A program made the translations under genes and the position numbers. This document shows positions 1-10,144 of a stretch of 64,000 bases of DNA, one piece after another. The stretch spans positions 1-64,000 of the forward strand of contig FTLJ01000744.1 of assembly GCA_900155495.1 (NCBI GenBank), given 5' to 3'. Numbering within the stretch: the stretch's first letter is position 1; each line of letters starts with the position of its first letter. Below the pieces are notes generated by a model. The model did no database searches. It worked only from the letters and a program-made list of their open reading frames with translations, and was not told the DNA's origin. This stretch comes from Porogramme epimiltina. Taxonomy: Eukaryota > Basidiomycota > Agaricomycetes > Polyporales > Polyporaceae.

Positions 1-249
1 CCCCCCACGCCCTCCCCCCGCCCGCTCCCCTCCTGACCCCCGCCACCCTTTAACCCCGCCCCCCCCCCGCCGCTCCCTCCCCATTTTCTTCTCCCCTCCC
101 CCGCCCGCCCCCTGCCCGCCATTCAATACCTACCATTCAACCTCCTTCACCCGTCCGCCACGAGCCCGCGCACGCTCAAACACAAGCCCAAGCCCCAGCC
201 GAAGTCGCCCCGCAGCCCCGGCAAGCACAAGGCGCGCCGCAAGCCTCGC

Positions 250-1004
250 ATGCCCTACTACACCGAGCCCCGCGCGACCGCCGCCCTCCCCACGGGCTAC
301 TGGGTCATCTTCGGCCTCTACGAGCCCATCCTCGCCGTCTCCGGCTTCCTCGGCGCACTCGCGGACCCCAAGAAGGTCAGTGTCGGCGCGATTGCGCAGC
401 CCTCCACCGTTTGAGTTCGTGGGCTCATCGCGCGTTCCTTTTTTCTCTCCTCCTCTCGCCCCACTCCGCCGCCGCCGGCTCTCCCACCTTCATTTGCGCA
501 ATCTGCGCCCATCTCCGCCGCGGCCTCTCTCATAATAATCCATCAAACTGCGCCCCCATCTCCCGCCGCCGCCGCCGCCGTCGCCCGCTACCCCAGGCCC
601 ACGACGCGCAGGCGCCGTGGCCGACGGGCAGCGCGCCGCCCGAGCCGCTCACGCGCGCGACGCAGGTCACGGTGCTGCAGCTCGCGCACGTCGTCGGCCT
701 GCTCGGGCTCATCAACTTCTTCGTGCTCGGCGCGGCGCGCAAGTACCTCTTCGCGCACCCGTCGCTGCAGGAGAAGATCGTCGGCGCGCTGCTCACGCCG
801 CTCCTGCTTGCCGACGTCGTACACATCGCGATCACCTGGTGGGCGCTCGGTCCCGACGCCCGCTGGCGCGCCGCGGACTGGAGCGGCCTGCTGTGGGTCA
901 CGTTCCTCACCGGCCTCAGCCTGCTCGTCCCCCGCCTCGCGTGGCACATGGGCGTCGGCCGCTACGTGGACAGGCGCGACGGGCAGGCGAGCAGGAAGCT
1001 GTGA
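250..1004 (+). CDS. DUF7704-family integral membrane protein, 5' end uncertain
   Basis: Two exons, 250-375 and 597-1004, with an intron from GTCAGT to CCCCAG, give about 177 residues. The N-terminal part (PYYTEPRATAALPTGYWVI) followed by an EP motif in the first hydrophobic segment, then three more hydrophobic helices (LLGLINFFVLG, LLTPLLLADVVHIAITWWA, LLWVTFLTGLSLLVP), resembles the small four-helix DUF7704 proteins common in Agaricomycetes. Their function is unknown. The ATG at 250 is the only in-frame ATG I can find. The frame stays open upstream through a Lys/Pro-rich stretch back to a stop at 34-36, so the true start may lie further 5' (see findings). The coding sequence is very GC-rich, like the neighbouring COX18. 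Confidence 0.7.
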
Positions 1005-1506
1005 ACGCGGCGGTAGACTGCGCGCGGACTGCGATTGTGCTTGGACGGACGGACTGGTCGGACGATCGATCTCGTGGTTATTATTATATGGCGCTCCATC
1101 TAGTGTACTACCCTACGACGCCTGGTATTCGTACCGTACGCATCCGCACGCCCTCGGACTATTATTTGGCACCGGCGTAGCATCTAGCATTACTGAAAGA
1201 GAAAGCAGAATTAGCCCTTTCCGTCTCTCCTTCCCCGCAGACGCGGCGCGCGATAGGGGGTGGCCCGCCCGTCATATTAGATCAAGGATGGATCACGGGG
1301 AACCCAAGCTCCCGCAGGAGCGCTGCATGGCTCCCTCTCTTACCACTTTGTAGTCATTCGGGCGGGCACCCTCGGCGGTAAGGTGGGCAAAACTCACCGA
1401 GAACACCTCCCCCGGAGGCAGCGGGCTGTCCAGACGGGCGATAAACCCTCTCTTCTGTGCCGGAGACGAGGGGAATTACGTCGTCGCGCGGCTGGGGAAG
1501 CCACCA
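1005..1506. other. Convergent intergenic gap
   Basis: This is the 3' space between the DUF7704 gene (+) and COX18 (-). The open frames that run through it are GC-rich readthrough without recognisable protein features. I see no RNA gene or repeat here. Confidence 0.6.
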
Positions 1507-2841
1507 TCAATGTGACGGGGTCTCTTTGGCAGGGATCGCAGCAGCGGCGCGCGTCCGGCGGCGCAAGTCCCAGTAGTCCAGGACCCAGGACTGGACGAGC
1601 CCAAACGTCGCCGACGTCACCCAGTACAGCTGGATGCTCTAGAAGGCGGTGGAACAGTCAGCCATGAGGCGCACGGAAGAGCGGACGGGCAGACAGGCGG
1701 GTTTCAAAGATATTTTGGGCGGGCGCGTCCGCGGCGCTCCTCTTCCCCCTCCCCTTCGCCCGGCCTAGCCCGAGAGCTAGGACTCGACCCAGAAAATCCG
1801 AATTCAGAGAGGCACAGCCGAGGAGGGGGGCAGGCACGGCGCGCGCATGGACACGAGCACGAACAAAAAAGAAAAAAGAGAATGAGAAAGAGAAGGCAAG
1901 CCACGCACCCCTGGGACCATCGCCGCGATGAGGATCCGGCCGACGGCCATGACGCGCAGCGCGGTCTGGTATATCCTGCGCGGCTCGAGGACCTGCTCGC
2001 CGCGCGCGCGGCGCTCCGCGGTCCACGCCGCGACGCGGCGCTCGCGCTCGAGCGCGTCCGCGCCCGCGAACCAGCGCGCGCTCTCGACGTTGGCGAGCGT
2101 GACGAGCCCGAGCACGATCGGGAGCGTCGCGGTGCCGTCCGCGTGCGCGAGCGAGGTGAGCGTGAGGAACGCCTCGCCGTCGAGCACCGTGCCCGCGCTC
2201 GTGGACGCGTGCGAGAGCACCATGGACGTCCCGACGAAGAGCGGGAGTTGGGTGAGGATGGGCAGCGCGATCGTCGGCGCGGCGGAGCAGCCGTGTTGGC
2301 GGAGGAGCTCTTTCCGGCGCGTTGTGGCCTGTGGGGGGACTCGTCGGAAAGCGGGGCGACGTGCGGGTGGGAGGGTGGGCTTACTATTGGTCTTGAACGC
2401 TTGTTGATCTCTGCTATGACCGCCTCCTTGTCTCCCCGGAACCCGTCTCTCTTCATGTCCTGTTGGACTCGTTTGTGGATGGCGGGCATCTCACTTTTCA
2501 TTTGGGGCAAGACGACGTGTTCCGCGCGCCATGACCGGTTCTTCGCCTGCATGGAGCATGAATACGACACTCGCACAGCGATGGTGTCCGCAACATACCC
2601 AGATAGAGAAGGGTACGGTAAGAGCCAGACGTGACACCACAGTGACGAGGATGATTGTGCATGAGTACGCGGGCCATTCCGGAGGGTAAGGGAGTGCAAC
2701 AGCCAAGTCTAGGAACTCTTCGGAGAGGCTATGGATTGTTGATGAGATGAATGTCCGTTGTGGTGCATGGCGTCGAGGGGCGAAGGAGGTAGGGCGAAAA
2801 CGTGGGCGAAGAGACGACAAGGCCGTTTTGGTGGAAAGCAT
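1507..2841 (-). CDS. COX18: Mitochondrial inner-membrane insertase COX18 (Oxa1/YidC family)
   Basis: Four exons (2841-2599, 2546-2385, 2328-1909, 1638-1507) encode 318 residues, and every junction is phase 0. Cox18 exports the C-terminal tail of Cox2 across the inner mitochondrial membrane during complex IV assembly. An Arg/Ser-rich N-terminus (residues 1-35) looks like a mitochondrial presequence. A first membrane segment lies near residues 60-80, followed by a charged stretch with EHVVLPQMKSEMP. The Oxa1-type core begins PTIALPILTQLPLFVGTSM near 155-175, and the last exon carries SIQLYWVTSATFGLVQSW, typical of the final YidC/Oxa1 helix. The third intron, 270 nt, is much longer than the others. 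OXA1 itself is less likely because the protein is short and lacks a long basic ribosome-binding tail. Confidence 0.88.
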
Positions 2842-3121
2842 GGTGCGAAATACCGTGTGCGCAGACGCCCACGCACACAAAATCTCGTGTCACGCTCGAG
2901 GCCTTGGTCGAGCTTGATTGACAAGCTTGAATTTCGGTCTCAGTGCCCGGTCTCACACATGTTCAGGAAATTTACAACGCCCAGCGATAGCATATCAAAG
3001 CGCGTATAGATGTCATGCGAGTGCTATAGGGCATATCATAGTCATAGCTGCAGCGACTGCTAAACTCCCCTCGCCCGAGATGCCAGCAGTCCGCCCCTAA
3101 CCTCCCGACAAACCCCACCGC

Positions 3122-3896
3122 TCAGAAGGTCAACTGGTGAGGGAACTGGCCCTTCGACAGGCCGAACGTCGCCTTAATGTACTTCGCCAGGTTCTCCGTC
3201 TTCTTCACAGCAGCGATGACGGCCGCGTCGACCGCCTTCTGGTCCGCCGCCTTCGACTCGGGGAAGGCAGCCTTCTCCTTGGGCTTGCCCTCCGCGAAGA
3301 ACTCCTCCTCCGCCGAGCTGGGGCCCTTGGACGCGGGCTTCGCGAAGTACGCGTCGTTGATTTTCTCGTCGACCTGAAACATCTCTTTCAATTCCGCTCA
3401 TTCGCAAATCATTTCCGCGAACACGACGCACCTTGAAGTCGCCAAGCTCGACCTTGGTAGAAGTGGCAATAACGTACGCCTGGTTCACCCTCCGGAGGGG
3501 AACACCGTTAACCTTGTAGGGACCGGTGACCAGGAGCAGCCCGCTCGCGAGCTGCTTGAGGAAGACGACGCGCTTCCCCCTGAAGCGGCCCGCGAGGAGG
3601 ATGAGAACGGTGCCGGGAGTGATGGAGGAACGGAGCTTCGTGGGCTTGGGGGTTTTGCGGCTCTTCTTGGGTTGACGGACATCCTCCGCAGGGTAGAAAC
3701 GGGGAGCCTTCTTGGTGGGGACGACACGCTTCGAGCCGTTCTTCTCGCCACCAACGGTGACCTCCTTGGTCGCGGGGGTCTCAGCCACGGCGGGCTTCTC
3801 GGTTTTTTTCTGGCCCTTGAAGAGGCCACGGCGAGCGAAGACGGATGAACGAGAGAGGCGGCCGACGCCGGGGACGAGTTCCTTGCTGCGGGCCAT
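3122..3896 (-). CDS. RPL6: 60S ribosomal protein L6 (eL6)
   Basis: Two coding exons (3896-3432 and 3373-3122) give 238 residues. A basic N-terminus is followed by the conserved eL6 core: APRFYPAED, the [20 protein letters not shown] segment with its GRFRGKRV signature, [20 protein letters not shown] and [16 protein letters not shown]. The C-terminal part contains [11 protein letters not shown] and a lysine-rich helix. The protein sits in the large ribosomal subunit. The base directly before the ATG is the G of a splice acceptor (CTGCAG), so a 5' UTR intron ends exactly at the start codon. This arrangement recurs at RPL9 in this window. Confidence 0.95.
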
Positions 3897-4082
3897 CTGC
3901 AGGAGACGAGTGTGAGTGAGAAGGGTAGGTCAAAAGTCCACCGCCGAGTGAGGGTGCATCCGTATGGTCGCCCGGCCATCCATCCCAATCCACCGCTATT
4001 CCACCACCCAAACTTCCCGCATCCATTCCAGAGCACCTGGGACATCCACCGGGACGGTCATACGGCATGAAATCATACTCAC
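3897..4082 (-). other. Probable 5' UTR intron of RPL6
   Basis: Reading the minus strand, a GTGAGT donor at 4082-4077 and a CTGCAG acceptor ending at 3897 bracket 186 nt immediately upstream of the RPL6 ATG. No in-frame upstream start was found that would make this coding. Introns in 5' UTRs are common in fungal ribosomal protein genes. Confidence 0.6.
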
Positions 4083-4366
4083 AGCGTCGAGGTTGGTCTT
4101 GAGGTGTTGCGGCCTTGTTGATTCCGAGGACGGTTGTGCGAGACTGGACGCCAGCGGCTACGGTGCCCGATTTGGCATTCCGGCGTCTGTCAGATCAAGC
4201 GTCTATCCAGATCTCGCGCTTTGACTGTGATCGTCCGCACCGACGCCGCATCCGCGCTCAGTTTGCTGTGACTCAGAAAGTGGGAATATAAACCGCCTGG
4301 TTTCCGTCATTGCCACCTATACCAGCATACCCCTCCTTCCGTGTGCACAATTCTACTCCCACAGAG
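4083..4366. promoter_or_regulatory. Divergent promoter region of RPL6 and the nucleotidase gene
   Basis: This is the only non-coding sequence between the RPL6 first exon and the nucleotidase ATG at 4367, so both promoters must lie here. A TATA-like GGAATATAAAC occurs near 4283-4293, about 75 nt upstream of the nucleotidase ATG. No other motif is recognised. Confidence 0.45.
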
Positions 4367-5380
4367 ATGGCTTCCTCACAAGCAGAACGTTAGATTGTCC
4401 CGAAACTTCACTCCAGACGAATATTATGCTAACCTCGATCTACAGAGGACAACCGCTCCATCGTGTGGCTCGATATAGACAACACTCTCTACTCAGCGAG
4501 CGCGGGAATATCTCATGAAATGGGAACTCGTATACATGGTAAGACGAGCATCAGCCAACATTCCGCAAACACATGATCATGATACGTCCCTAGCATACTT
4601 TGTTGGTCTTGGTCTCCCCGACGACGAGGCTTCCGTGCTCCATCTTCAATATTACTCGCAATACGGTCTCGCTATTCGCGGGCTTGTACGGCATCATCAG
4701 ATAGGTCAGTAGCCTGCATGTGAACTGCGGAACAGTCGATTTAGACGTCATCAATAGACCCCCTTGACTTTGATCGTAAATGCGACGGGTCTTTGCCGCT
4801 TGAAGAACTACTGAAACCAAATCCGGGACTGCGCAAGTTGATTCAAGACATTGACCGGACCAAAACACGAGTTTGGGGGCTTACTAATGCTTATCATACC
4901 GTGAGCTAGTCGATCCTCCCCAGCACTTGGAGCCTTACTAACAAATCTTTCTGTAGCATGCATCGCGAGTCCTCCGCATTCTCGGGATAGACGACTTGAT
5001 TGAAGACATAATTTACTGCGACTACTCGAACCCGGAGTTCAGCTGCAAACCGGAACCGGAATTCTATCATGATGTACGGGGTTCCCAATCATGTTTGACT
5101 TGCATTGACCGTCACATTCCAGGCGATGAAGAAGGCAGGTGTTACAGACCCAGCGAAGTGTTACTTCGTCGACGACAGTCGCGGGAACGTCAAGGCGGCT
5201 CGCCAGCTTGGTTGGGGCCACTGTGTTCACTTCTACGAGCGCGGCGTAGAACACATGGAAGGTGGAAGGCCCAAGAAGATTGGTAGTGACATCCAAGATG
5301 GTGACAATGAGGATGGTATAGTGGCCATTGCCAACCTGGACGAGTTACGGAGTGTCTGGCCTGAGTTGTTCGTGCAGTAG
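4367..5380 (+). CDS. HAD-superfamily pyrimidine 5'-nucleotidase (SDT1/PHM8-like)
   Basis: Six exons (4367-4388, 4446-4538, 4594-4704, 4758-4900, 4957-5073, 5123-5380) give 247 residues. HAD motif I is WLDIDNTLYS (D17, D19), motif II is in GLTNAY, the motif III lysine is in KPEPEFYHD, and motif IV is YFVDDSRGN (D179, D180). The cap-region text VRHHQIDPLDFDRKCDGSLP is characteristic of the Sdt1/Phm8 group, which dephosphorylates pyrimidine and other nucleoside monophosphates for salvage. The first coding exon is only 22 nt and uses a GTTAGA donor. The gene is divergent from RPL6 and convergent with the PHAF1-family gene. Confidence 0.9.
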
Positions 5381-5523
5381 CTAGACTTCGTAGCCAAGTG
5401 ATACCCGGAGTTTGCCCGCTTCGACGCGGTGCATTGACGTAGATGATAGTACTACACATTATATTGTACACGAGATTCCATCCAAGAGTCCGTCTTCTAT
5501 CCTCATGTCGCCGTCATAAGCCG

Positions 5524-7033
5524 TTAGAAAAGCATTACGGAGACTACCTGAGCCGATTCTGTGGCCTCTAGAACTACCCCATCGTATCCGAATAGACCTG
5601 GTGGCGATGTCATGAGGTTCAAACGATCCACAAAGATTAGGCATCATCAACTCACGGGTAGATGAGCTAGGTAATCGGAGGCCATCCTCATCATCGGTCC
5701 TGTTCAAGATCATCGACGGGGGGTTTTCACCGGGGGCTATGAAGTGCTGAATTTCCTCCACCTGGGGAAACACAGATTACAACGGCTTCTCTGGGAAGAT
5801 GAGGTGATGAGGACGAACCCTATCGTAAAAATGTTTCCGTGGAGGGAACTCTATAGCACTTTTGAATAAGCCCGGAGACTGAAGCGTAGACAGTGACGAA
5901 CCATCCTCATCGTCTTCGGGAAGTCCCTCAATTTCCCATGGACACCTCTTGTATCTCTGGAACAAAGGCGTCCCAGGCTGGGTCTACAATGAGACTAGGT
6001 TGAGTGTATACATCGTGCACTGCTCACCACGTTGGAATGGAGAACGATCTTCTTCACAGTATGCGATGATCCAGATACGAGAAAGTCCATTCCATGCTGC
6101 TGATAGTTGTAGAAATCTACGCATTTTCATATTGACATTAGATGGTTTGGTGGAGGACAATATATGACTCACAGTCGCCGTCCGAGTCGTCCTCTGTTGA
6201 ACCGCTTCGTGAGTGGATCGTCATCCTGTCGTCTTCTTTGTAGTGAATCCTGAGGGGTGGTCCTAAATCGCATGTAAGATCTTGAGCCGTGCTCGAGCCC
6301 AGAAGGATTCGTATTGGCTCTGAGCCGGATGGATAGAAGTAAAGGGTGATGCCTTCATGTATCTTCATCTCACTGTAAGCCATAGTCAGTTCAAGCGGTG
6401 TGATGGCTTACCTTGGCTACCACCCGAAACAACTCGCCTGCCATTACTGGGCACTCGGTGACCTCATCCAGTGCATCACGCTGTTCCCCATCCCCAGTTT
6501 TCTGGGCGACGATAATGCGTTTCACCTCTTGTTGCCTATCATCCGTGTTCGCAACTGGACCCTTCAAGGTTTCTCCTCTTACGTCTTCTTCAAAACTGAA
6601 CGAGATTCCAGGATACCGCATGTCGTCCCCCGGATACGTCGGGCCAAACATCCGACTGACGCCAACCTTCCGTAACGTCTCTTCATGTGACGAAAGTACG
6701 GCTTTCTTGTAAGTGATTGACAGTGGGGGGTGGGGGTCGCGGAGCTTCTTGATAGAAACGGTGTGTAAACGCTGCTGGTAACCAGAGAAGAGCAGGTCGA
6801 GATGGGGGCGGATGTGAAGGATTATTGGGGTTGTGGGCGAGTCAGGATCAAACTTGACGTCGACCTGAGGAAAGAAGTGCTGCATGCCGCGTAGGTAGTC
6901 GAGCACATTCCAAAGGGAGGTACCTGCCACTACATGTAAGGCGTTATGAGAATGAGACAAGGCGAGACTCACCAATCTCGAACGCCCCTAGGCCTGATCC
7001 AGGTCTAACATCTACTTCGAGGGTTGAAAACAT
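5524..7033 (-). CDS. PHAF1/UPF0183-family protein
   Basis: Seven exons (7033-6973, 6923-6412, about 6362-6173, 6116-6028, 5977-5819, 5761-5656, 5597-5524) give roughly 396 residues. The family is recognised from LEVDVRPGSGLGAFEIG and SLWNVLDYLR at the start, YFYNYQQHGMDFLVSG, PGTPLFQRYKRCPWEIEG, and a C-terminus LFGYDGVVLEATESAQVVSV ending in LF. The animal member PHAF1 (C16orf70) is linked to phagophore and endosomal trafficking; the fungal role is not established. The second intron is uncertain: its donor is clear at 6411, but no YAG acceptor keeps the frame. AAG (exon from 6362) or GAG (exon from 6368) both do. The promoter is shared with DPB2. Confidence 0.85.
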
Positions 7034-7418
7034 GGTTTGAGGAGCTGGTGAAACCTTCAAAGGATGGGCGGGTGAGAGGAAAGGGGAACGGTGGCAAAGC
7101 GTTCGAGGGAGTAAGGCAAGCCGAATGTCACGACTTGGCTGTGGCGCGGCGTCCTGGTGGGCACAACCCGCTTTTGGCAGCTTGACGCGTCGCGATACGT
7201 CACTGTCACGGACGCGTCTCGCCAACGACGCGTCCACTGCGACGCGTGTTTCCTTCTTCCTGCAAGCATCAATAGGCCCCGCAACTACTACTACGGGAAC
7301 TCGGTCAAGAGCGCAGCATATCTAGTACGCGCGTCTACCCTTACTTATATTGAAATGACCTGTTAAAAATCCCACTTTGAAGCCCAGGAAACCTACTAGA
7401 CTGACCACCCTCGCCACG
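7034..7418. promoter_or_regulatory. Shared promoter of the PHAF1-family gene and DPB2 with an MCB cluster
   Basis: This divergent intergenic region contains four exact ACGCGT hexamers, at 7185-7190, 7212-7217, 7228-7233 and 7242-7247. They sit within 63 bp and about 170-235 bp upstream of the DPB2 start. ACGCGT is the MluI cell-cycle box bound by the MBF complex (Mbp1/Swi6), which drives G1/S expression of DNA replication genes in other fungi. That MBF acts here is an inference from the motif and the nature of DPB2. Confidence 0.7.
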
Positions 7419-9569
7419 ATGGCAGATCGAAGACAGGTCATCATCAAGGTACGCCTTATGGTATGTAGAAAAAAAGCTCCCACTAAAGTCACGCCAGGTT
7501 TTCAGGAAGTATGGGCATTCACTCGGCCCCGAATCCCTTGAGTTCCTGGAGGATCTCTTGGATCGTCATGACATTGCCAACGAGGATATTGAATTCTCAA
7601 TTGAGTGGATAGCCAAGGAGTACAATAAACAAGATGGTACCTCTCTCATCAACTGCTCAGGGACTAAACTGATGACCTGACTCAGACGCTCAGATGAAAG
7701 TTTCACTCGACGTCTTGCACCGCGTCTACGAGGCGTTCCAGAACGGCGACGAGGGTGGTGACGAGGGACATGCACAATTGGACCCGGATAGCCACCTATT
7801 TGTCATCGACGCATTTGAGATGCCCCTATGGAACTGGTCTACAGAGCGTAGTACGTTTGAGAGGTTGGTCCTGTTCACCAGGTTTTTGGACGCCGCATTG
7901 ACATCTTCCAGGGCGCAAAGTGCACTGACATCGGCCGGCTCCGCAGAATCCAGAGTCGCGGCTATGCGAAATAGGCTGAATGTTATCAAACAGTGCGTTT
8001 TGCGTAACGATCACTTTTCACCATCGACATTACCATCGAAAGATCGTGAAAATCTACTTACAGTAGGATAAAGCTCACTGGAATCAGTAGACGGCAGTCT
8101 AATTCCTTTTGGTAGATTCGATCCACAAAACAGCTTCTTGGTCGTCCGGGAGATCGCTTTCTGCTCTTTGGTATGCTGACGCATTCAAAAGAGGGCAAGC
8201 TCTGTCTCGAAGATCAGGACGGCCTTGTTGAACTTGATTTTTCGCAGCTGGTAGGTAAGCTGATGGGACAGTTTGAGTAATGCTAAGTAGTACTTGTATC
8301 AGGATCAACCGAGCGAAGGGCTGTTCACCGAAGGCTGTCTAGCACTGATTGAGGGCGACTACACAGAAGAGGCTACATTTGTCGTCATCGCGATTGGACA
8401 CCCTCCCTGTGAGAATCGGGAAGGGGCTCGTTCGATATTCGGCCATGTCGACTTCCTTGGAAAAGGTGCTACCACATTGCTCGAAGACGTGAGTGTTTTG
8501 TGGGGATATAGCTTATATTGTAGCCATCTCACGTCGGTATTTGCGACAGAAACAATTTGCTAGTCGTGTTCAGGTTGAACTTCCCGATCTTCGTTTCTTT
8601 GTGCTGTCAGATGTGTGGCTAGATCGGCCTGATACCCTTCTTGGTCTTCGCAAAATGTTCGACAACTGCATGGAGAACAGCTTCATTCCCAAAGTGATAG
8701 TTCTCTGTGGAAACTTTACCAGCGTTGGCATCCCTCAAGGAAACGGACGGGAAATCCGTAAATACCAAGGTAGTATGCCCCTATGATGATCCAATACGAG
8801 ATGCTCACATTTCTGTGCAGACAATTTTGATGCTCTTGCCGATCTCATTGCAAGCTATCCCCTCATCAGCCGCACGACGCATTTCATATTCGTCCCTGGC
8901 CCACTTGACGTGACCGTCAACTCTGTTCTACCTCGCCGGCCCATCTTGCCCTCTTTTACTACTCGAATGAAGAACCGTGTCCCGAACGTTAAATTCGCCA
9001 CTAATCCGTGCCGTATCAAGTTCTTCGAACAAGAGATTGTGATATTCAGAGAAGACTTGATGTCAAGGATGCTCCGTAATCTCGTCGGAGTCAAACCAGA
9101 TGTTAAGAACGACGACCTGAAGCGATACGTAAGCCAAGCGCACTTATTTTCACTATGCGCCATTCTTATAACGCGCAAACAGCTTGTGCAGACTATTCTG
9201 GACCAGAGTCATCTCATGCCAGTAACAACTTCGATTCAGCCCACGCTGCCAGACTACGACCATGCGCTTCGTCTATACCCCTTGCCTACTGCGGTGAATT
9301 ATTAGCATACCTTCCCAATTTGTGCAGCTATTGACTCCGTTTTTCCTTAGGTCGTTCTGGCGGACAAATATGACCGATTCCAAATGACATACGAGGGATG
9401 TCATGTATTCAATCCGGGGCGATTTGTCGGCAATTCGTTCACTTTCTCTGCGTACGCTCCAGCACGGCGGGAATCTGAAGAGTGGTACGTAGTCATGCTT
9501 TCCTGCGAAATGCGGTGTTTATTTACCCCTATCAGCGTTTTGGATCTTGAGCTGGAGGATTGGTCGTGA
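7419..9569 (+). CDS. DPB2: DNA polymerase epsilon subunit B
   Basis: Eleven exons (7419-7448, 7498-7636, 7686-7863, 7912-8062, 8116-8250, 8303-8488, 8574-8769, 8821-9128, 9183-9293, 9351-9484, 9536-9569) give 533 residues. The protein is the essential non-catalytic subunit of the leading-strand polymerase. The N-terminal helical domain includes [17 protein letters not shown]. An OB-fold region follows, with [20 protein letters not shown] and [20 protein letters not shown]. The C-terminal inactivated calcineurin-like phosphoesterase domain has [27 protein letters not shown] and FIFVPGPLD. The ending [11 protein letters not shown] is supplied by a 34-nt last exon. The intron at 7864-7911 is 48 nt, in frame and stop-free, so readthrough would add 16 residues. 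Confidence 0.93.
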
Positions 9570-10144
9570 TGATCATGTTGGTGTGACATGGCGGTGAATA
9601 CTCGTTGTCCAACCCTCGTCTTGTGTATTTGTTAGTTTTTGCTTGCTATGCTGTTCGTTCTCCATGCTTGTATATGACGCACGGATGTGCTCCACTTGAG
9701 GTGACCTGTAGCCCTGGGAAATCCCATATCGAAGGCGAGGCCGGGCCCCATTTTGAGCGTGTGCCTGGAGTTTGTGATCTACGTTCAAACGTTGATGGGC
9801 GTCTCCGGCTGGGAGCCACGCTCCGGTCCGCGCGGGGCAGAGCACGGGCGCACCGCTCGCCTGCTGCCCGCGCTGGGGCGGGTTCCGTGACAAGCTCATG
9901 CACATACTTCACCGACGTGGTCCCCTGCTCGTGGCCCTCTCGTGCACGTTTCCCTCCACCTGCTACATGCTCTCACAGCGTCTACAGTAACGCTCACATT
10001 CCTTCATACTTCCCTCCTACCCGCCCTTCGCCGCCGTCCCCCGACCGCCGTCGTCGGCCGAGTCGCGGTCTCGCCCCGAATCGCCCGCGCCGTCCTCCGC
10101 TGTCTCTGCTGGCGCACGACCTAAACTTTTGGTGACTTGCGCCC
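9570..10144. other. Intergenic region upstream of the FMP27-like gene
   Basis: This is 3' of DPB2 and 5' of the lipid-transfer gene. It is GC- and CT-rich near 9940-10100, as fungal promoters often are. The open frames crossing it show no domain, signal or family resemblance. No RNA gene is seen. Confidence 0.5.
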
